The notes: generated by a model not told the origin, from the letters alone. A DNA stretch of 64,000 nucleotides from Chrysomallon squamiferum (GCA_012295275.1 CM022679.1:31489337-31553336); one strand, 5' to 3'; positions 41,820 through 54,024 are shown, counted from the stretch's first letter. Program-made: numbers and translations.

Positions 41820-42080
41820 TTTGTGTAAAACGTTCAGGTTTACACTTTGTGTAAACATTTGTTGATAATGTTTTATGTAAAATGTGTTCCAGTTTCAAAA
41901 ATGTTAGAGATGTTACTTTATATAAAAAAGTTTCCGATTCAAACTGTGTTAAGGATGTTATGTACTGTCTTTTATGTAAAATGTGTTCAGTCATAGTTTA
42001 TGTAAAAAACTATTCTAATTCAAGCTACATTACACAGAATGTGTTCTCAGTCATAGTTCATGTAAAATAAATTCTGACTC
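41820..42080 (+). repeat. Degenerate tandem repeats of ~60 bp
   Basis: TTATGTAAAATGTGTTC recurs with variants (TTTATATAAAAAAGTTTCC, TTTATGTAAAAAACTATTC, TTCATGTAAAATAAATTC), interleaved with AGTCATAGTT and TTCAAACTGTG-like blocks. I count four or five copies with heavy divergence. Confidence 0.7.
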
Positions 42081-43508
42081 ATACATTTGTTTTTATTTAT
42101 AGATAAAATAGAAATTTGTTTAATCATTCAGTGTGGACTATTGATTGCAATCAGCCAATCAATCAAAAGTGTAGTGCAGACAGATTGCACATGATTCAGA
42201 AATTCAGTGCAGGCCATCAAAGTAAGGTAGACACCACAAATATATTCTTTTGTATTGTGCAACAATTGTTCATGCAGTTATGCAAGGTGCACCAACTTAT
42301 ATACTATATATATAAAGTATACTCAGTATATATACCAAAATAAATATTTTTAGAATTTTTTAATACAGGTAAATTATTTTGACCTGGTTATTTTAAAAGT
42401 AGCTCGCAATGTGAAAAAGGGTTGGACCCCTCTGCTATATAGTTTGTTACTTTTTATTTTTAAATTGCATTGTTATCAAAATTGTGTTTTATAAAGCTTA
42501 CTTAGATTCTTATCTTATTGGAGAGGTGACTAAGGCTCTGTATATTTTTATGTGTGTGTGTGTGTGTGTGTGTGTGTTAGGATAATAGAAAATATTTATT
42601 CATAAACTATATAGTACATTTACATAATTATTTGGTACTGGAATAAAAACCTACAAATTTTTTTTTTTTTAAAGCAGTATATTTTATTCAAACTATAAAT
42701 ATATACTTTGACTGGCATGACAGAAATGCCCCCCCCCACACACACATACACATACCCCCACACACACACTGTTATAAATGTTACCTTCAAAGTATTACCA
42801 TAAATATGGGGTCCAGATAATTGACATATCCTACTAATAAGATACTAACAGATAAGGAAACTATTTGTTAAAATGCTAATTTTGTTCAGGTATTAGCCAT
42901 TTAACCTCAGATTTATTTATTTATTTATTTATTTGGAGTTTTTTATTTTTCTCATAAATATAAGTGTTCTAAAAGTGTTTAATTTCATTTTGTGTGTTTG
43001 TGTGTGTGTGTGTTTGTGTGTTTCTATGTGTATTAATGTGTAAATGTACACATATTCAGTATATCTCATGAATCTAAATGTCTGCAGTTATTATTTATTA
43101 GTGTTTTGTTCATCATTTATGAACAAGTAAATTTTGTAATATATTGATACCACAAGTAAATGGCCATGAGTGAATGCTTGTATACAGACTACATTCACTT
43201 AGACTCCATGAAAAATGTTGTTTATCTTCTTTTTAATTGGAAGAATTGGATAAGGCCAGATGGGTAATCTTTTTATTTTAGTATTGTTTTTAAAAACTGT
43301 TTGTCTATTTGTGAATAGAATCATGTACTGAATGGTAACTGATCATTATCACTGGTATCTCTTACTGTCATGAACAGTCACAGGTATAAGGAGGTGCAGT
43401 TTTATTAGTTTTGAAAGCAACATGTTGGTAATAAAAATACAAAAAATATGATAAAGTATGATAAACAACATATTTCTTTTAGCAGTCCTTAGTAAACTGT
43501 CAAAAAGA

Positions 43509-43510
<2 letters not shown>

Positions 43511-43554
<44 letters not shown>

Positions 43555-43572
43555 GTGTGTGTTTGTGTGTGT
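43511..43572. repeat. (GT)n microsatellite
   Basis: About 60 bp of GT with two interruptions, in the flank downstream of the PH-domain gene. Confidence 0.95.
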
Positions 43573-44449
43573 CTTTTTAAAGATATATTTGACTGGAGGC
43601 TGTATGTAGTAAGTTAAAACTGAACAGAGACAATTCCAGCTACTGAAATGATATATTCTTTACTTTTGTACAATTTAATACTATTTGTAATATTTGGTTT
43701 TATATATGCCTCTTATAGACCATGATGATATTTTTGTGACCTTTGAATTATGAGCTTGTTGCAGAAAATGGGTATCAATAAAATATTGCTTTGTTTCTTT
43801 GAGTTTGTTTTTCTTATTCAAAAGAAAAAAAGGATATTAATCTTTTTTTTCTTTTCTTAATAAAAATATTGTTTTAATGCATTTAAGAAATCTATTGGTT
43901 ATTATTCATTCTCTGAAAGTCTAAAAATAAAAAAGAATAAAATATATCAAAACCCATAGTCCACTGGCTAAGACATAGGGACTCAGTGGTCCAATCTATA
44001 CAGTGTAAACCAGGACTTCACAAACCTGTTAGTCAAATTTTCACATTTGGCATAAAACATTGGAACCACTTTGTTGATACCCCAACCTCCCCTATCAAGC
44101 TGGGAAGACTTATTTTTTACATATTAATAAGATCTTTTTTGTTTAATTTTCATTATCTTTTTTTTTTTCCATGTTATTCTTGTTAAAAAATTTAAATCTT
44201 GGCATATTTGTAAATTATAATAATGCCAATCTTCAGTTTTCTAATATGCACATGTTAGTTATAAATACATTGTTTGTATAGCTTACACATACATATTCTT
44301 AATTTTTACACTACATGTGCACTTATCTTACAATGTCTGGATGTTTTCTTTTGTCTTTATTATTGTTATTTCAGCTTATTGCATACAAGTTCTATCTGTG
44401 TTTCTATTTTTTTCGTTTGAAAAATGAAAAAAAAAAAAATTAACATATA

Positions 44450-44924
44450 AAACCAAAGCATTAACTTACTTTGATCCACTACTTAAAAAAACAACCAAAA
44501 AACAATCAAAAAATTAATAATCATAAATCAAAAATGTATAAATATAAAACATTTTAATTTATTATTATTATTATTATTTTCCTAAAGTAGAAATGAAATA
44601 CAATAGTAAGAAAGTTATCAACAAGTTAGAGTCAAACCATTAATTTACTTTGATTGGTTATTTACAAAAAATTAAACTTAATCATAACACATGAATATAC
44701 AGATATTCACAACATTTTTTGTTTTTCTGTTTGTTTGTTTATTTTAAAAAAGAGCAAAAATAAAATAAAATAATAAAACATATATGTATACATTAGGGAC
44801 AAAACATTAATTTACTTTGATTAAAAAATTAATTTAATCATAAAACAGATATATATATATTTTTTAATAACTATAAAAGTTTAATTTACTTTGATAAGTT
44901 ATTTTACAAAAAATTAAATTTCCC
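44450..44924. repeat. Degenerate repeats built on ATTAATTTACTTTGAT
   Basis: ATTAATTTACTTTGATT followed by GGTTATTTACAAAAAATTAA recurs four times (near 44460, 44640, 44810 and 44880) with 70-180 bp spacing. It directly precedes the satellite array. Confidence 0.75.
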
Positions 44925-46640
44925 TTAGACTTAATGTATTAATCTGTAGTGTCATTACTAATGTTTTTAAAAAAAGAAAATATGTATTTATTTATTTTTA
45001 GTATGAGCAGTAAAGGGGAGTAACTCCTGTTTTAAGGAATGTCGAAAATATATTTCTAAAGAGAATATTAAATTAACGGTCGAAGGGAAATAATTCATGA
45101 CGCATAAAGAAAACAAGAGTTATTTCCCGTAGACTGTTAAATATTAATCTGTAGTGTCATTTCCAATGGTATAATTATTATTTTTTTTTTATAATGGATG
45201 TATCTATTTATTTTCAGTGTGAGCAGTAAATTTACGATCTAAGGGGAGTAACTCCTGTTTTAAGGAAAGTCGAAAATGTAATTGTTTAGAGAATATTAAA
45301 TTAACGGTCAAGGGGAAATAATTCTTGATGCCTAATCAAAACAAGAGTTACTTCCCCTAGACTGTTAATTTGCCATTTCCATTTTTTTTTTTTTTTTTTT
45401 TTTTAAATTATAGATTGATTTATTTTCAGTATGAGCAGGAAATTAATGATTTGAGGGGAGTGACTCCTGTTTTAAGGACAGTCGAAAATATATTTCTAAA
45501 GACTAAAGAGAATATAAAATTAACGGTCTAAGGGAAATAATTCTTGAAGGATAAAAACGAATTATTTTCCGTAGAGTGTTAATGTATTAATGTGTAGTGT
45601 CATTTGCAAGGCTTTTTTTTGAAAAAAAGAAATTTGATATATTTATTTTCAGTATCAGCAGTAAATTTACGATCTAAGGGGAGTAACTCCTGTTTTAAGG
45701 AAAGTTGAAAATATATTTGTAAAGAGAATGTTAAATTAACGGTCAAGGGGAAATAATTCCTGATGCCTAAACAAAACAAGAGTTATTTCCCTTAGACTGT
45801 TAGTATATTAATCTATAGTGTCATTTCAATTTTTATTTATTATTATTATTTGTTTTTATATATATATTTTTTTAAATTATGGATTTATTTATTTCCAGTA
45901 TTAGCAGTAAATTTACGGTCTAAGGGAGTAACTCCTGTTTTAAGTAAGGTCAAAAATTAATTTCTAAAGACAATATTAAATTAACGGTCAATGGGAAATA
46001 ATTCTTGATGGCTAAACAAAACAAGAGTTATTTCCCTTAGACTGTTAGTATGTTAATCTATAGTGTCATTTCCATTTTTATTTATTATTATTATTTGTTT
46101 TTATATATATATATTTTTTTAAATTATGGATTTATTTATTTCCGGTATTAGCAGTAAATTTGCGGTCTAAGGGAGTAACTCCTGTTTTAAGTAAGGTCAA
46201 AAATTAATTTCTAAAGACAATATTAAATTAACGGTCAATGGGAAATAATTCTTGATGGCTAAACAAAACAAGAGTTATTTCCCTTAGACTGTTAGTATGT
46301 TAATCTATAGTGTCATTTCCATTTTTATTTATTATTATTATTTGTTTTTATATATATATATTTTTTTAAATTATGGATTTATTTATTTCCAGTATTAGCA
46401 GTAAATTTACGGTCTAAGGGAGTAACTCCTGTTTTAAGTAAGGTCAAAAATTAATTTCTAAAGACAATATTAAATTAACGGTCAATGGGAAATAATTCTT
46501 GATGGCTAAAAAAAACAAGAGTTATTTCCCTTGGACTGTAAATGTACTAATCTATAGTGTCATTTCCATTTTTTTTTAATTATTATTATTTTTTTTATAC
46601 AAAATTATGCACTTATTTATTTTCAGTATTTTAGTATATA
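44925..46640. repeat. Seven-copy satellite, 212-247-bp units with internal inverted repeats
   Basis: The core GGGAGTAACTCCTGTTTTAAG recurs at 45018, 45246, 45458 (as GAGTGACTCC), 45681, 45926, 46173 and 46420. Spacings are 228, 212, 223, 245, 247 and 247 bp. The last three units are nearly identical and the earlier ones diverged. In each unit a right arm ACAAGAGTTATTTCCCTTAG lies about 100-120 bp on. Its reverse complement (CTAAGGGAAATAACTCTTGT) matches the left arm (CTAAGGGGAGTAACTCCTGT), so each unit can fold back on itself. A partial right arm at about 44920 shows the array starts with a truncated unit. Confidence 0.9.
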
Positions 46641-47246
46641 ATAGCTTATAAAAACTACATTATTGGTCTGATAAATAAATTATAAAACATAACAAATTTG
46701 ATTTTAGACATGCAATCGCTGAAGTAATTATCAATGACGAGTTAGACTTATATACATAATAGCTTTTACACCTTCATTTCAAGTGACTGAAAGAGAATGA
46801 GATGAGAATACAATCTGTTTTAAAAATCAGCCAAAATGATTTTCAATCATTACATTGCTGTCTTGGTTATAAACAAATACTAATAATCATAATTAACAAA
46901 CAAATAAATAAATAAATAAATAAATAACAAAAAACATATGAAAATTTATTGAGATATAAATAAGTATACACTTGAATTATATATGCAAAAGAGAAAATTC
47001 TAATTAAAGAAAAAAAAAATGAATGAAATAAAAATATAAAAAAGTAAAAATAAAATAAAGATAACGAACTTTTACTCCAATACAAATTACTTTTAACTTA
47101 ATATAAATCAAAAATATAATGCAATGTACCCTAGCTAGATAAATAAATATTAAACATGTGCTAACAAACATGCTATTTTAACAACATAAATTTATAATCT
47201 AACTTTTTGAACTATGATATTTTCTCAGTTCATAAATTTTACTGAG
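46641..47246. other. Non-coding AT-rich stretch
   Basis: Contains an (AAAT)n run at 46903-46927. No gene or family repeat seen. Confidence 0.6.
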
Positions 47247-47379
47247 TTTAATGTACCAAAGGTGAACAGTCCCCCAGTAGCTCATTTTCAAATATGAGTT
47301 TCCTGTATTAGCCACACTGAGGTGGGGGTATCATCACTCACCAGGTGACTCCTTGTTGCTGCATTTAAGGTACATTAAA
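47247..47379. mobile_element. 133-bp segment with perfect 11-bp terminal inverted repeats
   Basis: TTTAATGTACC at the left and GGTACATTAAA at the right are exact reverse complements. The interior (CAGTCCCCCAGTAGCTC, GAGGTGGGGGTATCATCACT) is more GC-rich than the flanks. It has the size and structure of a small MITE, but no target-site duplication is evident. Confidence 0.45.
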
Positions 47380-47559
47380 TAGTAATAATTTTTAAATGGT
47401 GAGGAATGAATGATCCTAACAAATAATTATAAAATAAACCTAAGTATTTTCATTACACCATGCAAGACAAAATGGATACCAATATTTCTTTTAAATTAAG
47501 ACTAAACAAAATTTTAGTTTTATATTTATTTAGTTTCTAATTATTAAACAATAAGGAAT

Positions 47560-48569
47560 ATCATTTTATTTTATTTTATTATTATTAATAATGTATTACT
47601 AGTGCTTCTGCTATCATTACTATTGCTACAAATACTACTACTATTATTATTACATATTGATTTAGTTCTAGTTTTACATCTTCTTCTTCTTCTTCTTCTT
47701 AGTACTACTACTATTACTACTATAACATATTTATTTACTTATTTACTTTTTATTTATATATTTATTTATTTATGTATTTATTTATTTATAATGCTATATA
47801 TTCTATTTCTAGTGTTTCTTTTTTTTCTTCTTCTTATTATTATTACTACAACAATTACTACTTTTGTTATTATTTTTATATTTATTTATTTATACAACAT
47901 TTTCTTCTTCTAATTCTTCTTCTTCTTCTTATTGTTTATTATTTCTTTCTTTATTTGTTTATTTATTTCAAACCGTATGTCTTCTTCTTATTATTATTTA
48001 TTTATTATGCTACATGTTGTTCCTGTTGTTCTTTTTCTTCTTTTAAATTAATTATTTTATTTATTTATTACATTTATTGATAACGTTGCATGTTCTTCTT
48101 CCTCTTTTTCTTCATCTTCTGATTATTATCATTGTTATTATTTATTTATTTATAATGTTCTTCTGTTTCTAGTTTTTGTTCTTCCTCTTTTACTACTATT
48201 TCCACTACCACTACTTCCACTACTACTACCACTACCACTACAACTACAACTCTTCTTCATCTTCTGATTATTATTATCATTATTATATATTTACAATACT
48301 AGATGTTCTTCTATTTCAAGTTCTTCTTTTTCTTACTACTACTACTACAAATTTATTTATTTATTTTATAATGTTAGGTATTCTTCTTATTATTGTTACT
48401 GCAACTGCTACTGCTATTACTACTAATTCTACTACTACTACTCCCTACTACTACTATTATTTATTTATTTATTTACTTACTTATAATGTTATATGTTCTT
48501 CTAATTCTTCTTATTATTTATTTATTTATTTATCGATAATGCTACATATTCTTCTGACTTGAGTTTTTT

Positions 48570-48608
<39 letters not shown>

Positions 48609-49700
48609 TTATGCTACATTTTTTTCATTATTAATGTACTAAGTTTCAATATTAAATTAAATATGTAAGTATTGGAATCATTTTAAAGTATCAAAATCTA
48701 ATTATTTATCTGCAAAATTTGAAAAATTTAAAAAGTATATGTGATGAACATAATTTTAAAAAATGTTTGAATTTGTGGTGAAGAGTAACAATTAATAGTA
48801 ATAATAAGAAAAATAATTTTTGGGATGACTAAAAATAAATAAATAAATAAATAAACAAATAAATAAATAAATCAATAAATTAATAAATAAATAATATAAA
48901 TAAATAAATAAATAAACAAACAAAAAAATAAAAAAAAATAAAAAAATAAATAAAATAAAAAAATAATAAAGTAAGATATATGCTTGAATGATATTAAGAG
49001 ACAGTAATGCTATTATTTATTGTTCCAAAGTTATAAATATTTGAAATTCAATTCAGAATTTATGGACACCCATATATATTAAGAATCTGAAAAGGTTCAA
49101 AATTTTATGAATCAAAGAAATAAATAGTCTGTAATAAAATTTAATTAGTTTTTTAAATCGTAAAAATTAAATATGCACCACAATCATCTCCATCATTTGA
49201 CTACTATATTTATAATTAAAATACAGTTGAAAGCATTAATAAAAAGTAAAGTTACACACTACATTTTAATCTTGTTGTTTAATATCAGTCATCATATATG
49301 TACACTACTGCTACTACTAGTACTACTACAACTACTTCTACTGCTACTACTATTACTATTGCTACTATTTTATTTTAATATCAGTTTTTACATCTCTTTT
49401 TCTAGTTCTTCTTCATCATCCTTCTTTTCTTATTTATTTATTTATTTATCTGCTTATTTATATATAATGATTCTTCTTCTTTTTCTTCTTATTCTTGACC
49501 GTATTATTATCATTATTAAGAATTATTTATTTATTTAAATTTAATGTTGCATGGTGTTCTTAATCTGGTTCCTATTTATTTATTTATAATGTATATATTA
49601 TCCTTAAAGTTCTGCTTCTCCTTATTTATTTTATTCATATTTTATGCTACCTGTTCTTATTATTATCACTTACTATGCTAGATGTTTGTAATTGTAAATA
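47560..49700. repeat. 2-kb low-complexity TTA/TTC/TTTA tract region
   Basis: Alternating blocks of TTATT(T)A, CTTCTT, CTACTA and TTTATTTA cover most of the interval. They include a TTTATTTA run at 48570-48615 and the complementary AAATAAAT run at 48830-48960. Long open frames here are artefacts of codon-poor sequence (poly-Leu/Tyr/Ile). The recurrence of CATGTTCTTC-type blocks suggests growth by slippage and unequal exchange. Confidence 0.85.
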
Positions 49701-49979
49701 TATTAAATTTAGATACAAAATTAGAAATATATGGCACCATTTTGTTTTCTATATTTATTTCTAAAACTGGAAGATCTGATGTCACAAGAAAACAATTTTT
49801 GTTTCAAATGTTCTTACATTACTAAATATAGAAAGTAATTTTGCTCTGAACTTCTCTCGATTTCCGTAAACAAATAATATTTGTATATTACAGTAGAAAA
49901 ATAGCAATAATAAATATATAAATAAATAAATACCAAGTTTGATTAATAATATTCTAAATCAGTAAATGTCAAAATTGAT

Positions 49980-50300
49980 CATTTCCGGTTTTGAAGCTGA
50001 ATGTCGTTTGTCCACATTAATCATGAAGTAAACCCGTCCTAATATTTGAAAAACAAAACAAAATTAAATTATTTTTAGCGTACTTACTACATATCGCAAA
50101 GTACTAACGCGGTGAGTTAATATTTAATTTTAATTTTGTCACACAGAAATTGCAGCTACTTACATAGTTTGATGCGGAGTCACTAAGGATGTGTATTGTT
50201 GACGTCACTAGCATCGCTAGGTTGTCGGAAGTTGTCGAAGTAAAGCGAGTTGACAGAAACTTTCGGGAGTTTATCCCTTTCTATCTTTTAATACCAGTAA
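49980..50300. promoter_or_regulatory. Unique CpG-containing island with a perfect CRE
   Basis: This interval breaks the low-complexity DNA. It has several CpGs, a TTTCCGG ETS-like site and a full TGACGTCA at 50200-50207. Donor-like GTGAGTTA (plus, 50112) and GTAAGTAG (minus, 50163) are present. A plus-strand open stretch from ATG 50189 (MCIVDVTSIARLSEVVEV) ends at a GTAAAC donor-like site near 50297. It could be a promoter with a first exon, but no downstream exon can be assigned. Confidence 0.3.
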
Positions 50301-50302
50301 AC

Positions 50303-50333
<31 letters not shown>

Positions 50334-50930
50334 TTTTTTTTTTTTTTTTTTTAAATATTTCGTTACGTAGTTAAAATTAATATTAAATATGACTTGTTTT
50401 GGTCAATGTAACATTTAAATTTTTTTTTTTATTAGTAACTAGACTGTTAACATGAGCAACTTTTGTTTCAACGGAAAACTGATAATTTATTACTGAACAA
50501 AAATAAATATAAATAAATAAATAAATAAATAATAAAGATACATTTAAAAGAAAAGAAAAAAAGAATAGAAATAGGAAAAATATATTTTATAAGTGAATAT
50601 ATATTAAGCACATACTTACAAACAGGATTAAATTCGAAATACGAGGCTCCACAGTATACAAGGCTCTCTGTAGCATAGACACACACACAGAGATTCATAC
50701 ATACACCTGCAGAAACATAGACACCTATACATATGAACAAACGTATCAGTTACACACACGACTGTTATTCATCAGTAATTCAAACGGTAAACACGAATTT
50801 AGTAAAGTGGACATTTTCATAAAGAGGGCACTCAGATACAAACACTGCAAAAAACTGCAATATGTCGTGGATATGGAAGGATTATCATGAAAATTATTAA
50901 CACTGAAATAAAAATATCACTTTAATAAAC

Positions 50931-50939
<9 letters not shown>

Positions 50940-50978
<39 letters not shown>

Positions 50979-52164
50979 TTTTCAAAACGACTTTCCTGCT
51001 TTATATCAATTATTATTAGTAGTATCAAAGGTTTAATCAAAGTAGGATATATTAATATACTTTCTATATACTTTTCTGGTCAGTGTTTATGAACTAGATA
51101 TAGTGTAAATGTCAGTAATTTATATGTTACAGTTTGTTTAACAATATTTAAACTGTTGTAATAATTTACATGTCAACGTTTCAGATTTTTCTTAACGTCA
51201 CTGTAGTCTTGTTGAAAGTACAATAATTAAAAAACAAAACAAAACAAAAACTATATCATAATAATTTTAAGAAAACAATACAACAGAATGATTAAATGTT
51301 ATATGAAATCTGGATCATATTAAAACTGTTATTTTGATTATATATCAACATTTGTATGTAGCTTTACTTTCAATTATGTGAATAGGGGTTCACCATTTCC
51401 AGTTTATATATGTTTTAGTTGTTTACTTTTTGTACACCAGTGTCTGTCATCAAAATTATAACTAAATTAATCTTTGACTATAATAATATCTAGAGACTGA
51501 ATAAATATTCATATTTCACATACTATTATTAAAATGATAAAAAAAACGAACACCAAAAACCCCATCTAAAAAAAAACCCCACGTACAAAACCAACAAAAA
51601 ACAAACAACAAAACAAAGAAAAAGAAAAAAGAAAAACAACCGAATATTCATAGTCAATACATTTATAGTATTATTACATTTTAATATCTCATAAACATTC
51701 TTATATTACATTTCACATTCATTATCTAGATACACAGCTGACTGAAATTCCAAAAAATTAGTTGCAGTCTATTTATGAAGTAATAATTTATTTTAACAAT
51801 TATTTCCTAATTACTTTGAAAAATCAGAATAGGTAGATTTTATATTAACTATACTAGAACTTCAGGAGAAAAGGGTAAGCTGAAAAGAAAAAAAAAAAAC
51901 AACCATGAACTACCTAAAATTTAACAGTTCAGAAAATCTTTTGCGTACCTATAAATATAAAATAAAATAAACAAAATGAAAAGTAAAATGAATAAAATAA
52001 AATAAAATAAAATATCATAAAATAAATAAATAACAATTAAGTCAGATAAAACTTCAGGAATATGAAGGAAATACAATAATTATGATATTTTGCATATGTT
52101 TAAAGTATCACAGTGTGGTAGATTTTTGTTAACAGTAATGAAGAACGGTAAAAATGTATAGATG

Positions 52165-52199
<35 letters not shown>

Positions 52200-52380
52200 T
52201 TGTATAAATATATATATGTGTACATATATAAACATCTATTTATGTATGTATCTAGCAATAACTATAAGAATGATAATAATAAGGAAAATTAAAATTAATA
52301 CAGTTGCAAAGAAATCATGTATTTTTTCTACAGAACTGTAGCTCATAAAAACTATTATTTACCCTAACACCGAACTGAAT
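50940..52380. repeat. Segmental tandem duplication, unit 1 (~1.45 kb)
   Basis: Ordered matches to unit 2 include CTTTATATCAATTATTA, CAAAGGTTTAATCAAA, GTCAACGTTTCAGATTTT, AATAAATATTCATATT and TAATTACTTTGAAAAATC. All lie about 1.45 kb upstream of their partners. It begins with an AT microsatellite (50935-50976). No coding exon recognised. Confidence 0.7.
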
Positions 52381-52842
52381 ATTTTTTTCTCCCTAATTCA
52401 TCTGTTGTAATCAGTAAAGTATAATTTTAAAAATTTCCTTCCTCCTTTATGTCAGTTATTACAAAAATTTCAAAGGGTTTAATCAAATCAGAATATAGTC
52501 ATTTTCTATACAAGTTTCGTCTGATTAAGTTCAACATATGGCTTAAATGTCAATAGTTTATACGTTCAAGCTATTTCACTACTATTATAACAGTCAAAGT
52601 TATACAAAGTAGAATGTATACTTCAGGGACAGTTTATCTAGGAAAAAGACAGAGTCAGTAGATTATTTGTTTCTGTTTATCTACGAATATTTTAAAAATT
52701 AATTTGCATGTTAACGTTTCAGATTTTGCTTGACTTTTCAGAGGTCATATTAAAACTCTTTTACAATAAGAATTTATATAAAAAAAAAGAAAACCAAAGA
52801 AAAAAACTTACAGCAATTGCATTGCATGTTACTAAAACAATT

Positions 52843-52883
<41 letters not shown>

Positions 52884-53400
52884 GACTTCAGAATATGTTA
52901 ATCAAATTCATTACATGTATTTTGATCTTTTTCTATTACAGGGTTTGTCTGTAAGTCCAATCATTAGACCTAGTAACTAAATTAATATTTAATTTACTCA
53001 TCTAATAAATATTCATATTGATATATGTATATATATTTGTATTATACTTTCAAATAACCCATATATTTACATTGTAATTAAAACTATAACAATAGCAAGT
53101 TATATCTAAGGAATATTAATATTTCCATTATTAAATAACTTTTTGCTATTATTAAGTTTATAACAACAGTAATAGTGTAATCTCATAAATGTTCACCACT
53201 AAAATTTCATATTAGTTTCATATAAGTCCACAGATGGTTCATTGTATATACACATAGTTAAGATCTGTTTATAAAATAATAATTACTTAGTTAATTACTT
53301 AGAAATCTAAATTGGAAAGTTTTATTAACAAAAGTAGGTCTTCAGATTTATTACAGATTTCTGTGAGATATACGTATCAGGTGATCTAATTCTATATTCA
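52381..53400. repeat. Segmental tandem duplication, unit 2
   Basis: Partner of the unit starting at 50940. Ordered matches: CTTTATGTCAGTTATTA, CAAAGGGTTTAATCAAA, GTTAACGTTTCAGATTTT, AATAAATATTCATATT and TAATTACTTAGAAATC. Divergence is substantial, so the duplication is not recent. It contains an AT run at 52850-52880. Confidence 0.7.
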
Positions 53401-53409
53401 TGCACTGTG

Positions 53410-53418
53410 TATAAAAAG
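53410..53418 (+). promoter_or_regulatory. TATA-box-like TATAAAAAG
   Basis: TATAAAAAG lies in TGTGTATAAAAAGAGGAG, followed by a purine-rich stretch resembling a leader. It may be an upstream promoter for the peptide gene at 54178, although a second TATA box lies nearer the start codon. Confidence 0.35.
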
Positions 53419-53583
53419 AGGAGATTTTTTTGTGAAAAGCAAAGACGAATCCAAGAGAAGAGAAAGTTTTAAAGAAGAATCAGAGAAAATATTTGTCTTC
53501 ATTCACTAGTTTCACATTCCTTTACATTTAAGTCTATATTTATATATATATTTATTTAACAAAGAAAATTATATTATGTGTTC

Positions 53584-53587
<4 letters not shown>

Positions 53588-53613
<26 letters not shown>
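53588..53613. repeat. (GT)n microsatellite
   Basis: Pure GT run upstream of peptide gene A. Confidence 0.95.
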
Positions 53614-53619
<6 letters not shown>

Positions 53620-53854
53620 CTCACTCTACATTCATACATAAAGTTGTCTCGGTTACCGATAGATATCGTCGTTAGCCTTCTAAGTGCACAAAATAAACAC
53701 ATCCATGCATACATACACACCCTATTCTCTTGTACTCACTGTAGGTATAATAGTGTTATACAACTATAGTTTTTCACATATTTGTTTACTTATATATATA
53801 AACATACTCACATACAAAAAAAACACACCTAGATACACAGATACATACATACGG

Positions 53855-54010
53855 TTTTCTTGCGGGCCGAGTGTTTTCGGAGTTTGGGGAAATGGGTGTC
53901 ATACGCTGGCATCTCTTCATCAACGTCTGACGGGGTTTGTGAGGTCGCGACTGGACTTTGTCCTGTTACGTTAGAGCGTTCCCGAGTGTTACCTAAGGGT
54001 AGAGTCTAAT
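53855..54010 (+). promoter_or_regulatory. GC-richer block upstream of peptide gene A
   Basis: About 150 bp with many CpGs (GCGGGCCGAG, GTCGCGACTGG, TTCCCGAGTG) stands out from the CATA-repeat surroundings. It ends just before the TATA box at 54017. It may be a proximal promoter or a captured repeat fragment; I see no tRNA-type A/B boxes. Confidence 0.35.
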
Positions 54011-54016
54011 CAGACG

Positions 54017-54024
54017 TATATAAG
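54017..54024 (+). promoter_or_regulatory. TATA box of peptide gene A
   Basis: TATATAAG in CAGACGTATATAAGACTGAG lies 161 bp upstream of the gene A start codon. This would place transcription initiation near 54045-54050 in a CATA repeat and give a leader of about 130 nt. Inferred from motif and position only. Confidence 0.4.

Larger units (their letters stand above)
41252..43800 (+). other. Probable 3'UTR and flank of the PH-domain gene
   Basis: AATAAA occurs at 41453 and at 43777; the second is followed by a GT/T-rich stretch (TTTGAGTTTGTTTTTCTT) typical of a cleavage region. The interval carries GTGG repeats at about 41398-41426, (GT)n at 42551-42578 and 43511-43572, a TTTA run near 42909 and the tandem repeat at 41820-42080. 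No other gene seen. Confidence 0.4.

Noticed and set aside
44925-46640. CRISPR-like array
   Set aside because: Units are 212-247 bp, wholly repeated with no unique spacers, and the sequence is eukaryotic. It is a satellite.
47602-48562. Long open frames rich in Leu, Tyr, Ile and Phe
   Set aside because: These are translations of TTA/TTC/TAT repeats with no gene-like composition or splice context.
53410-53570. Start of a separate gene at the TATAAAAAG box
   Set aside because: No open frame or donor follows. It may be an alternative promoter for gene A, so it was kept only as a regulatory candidate.
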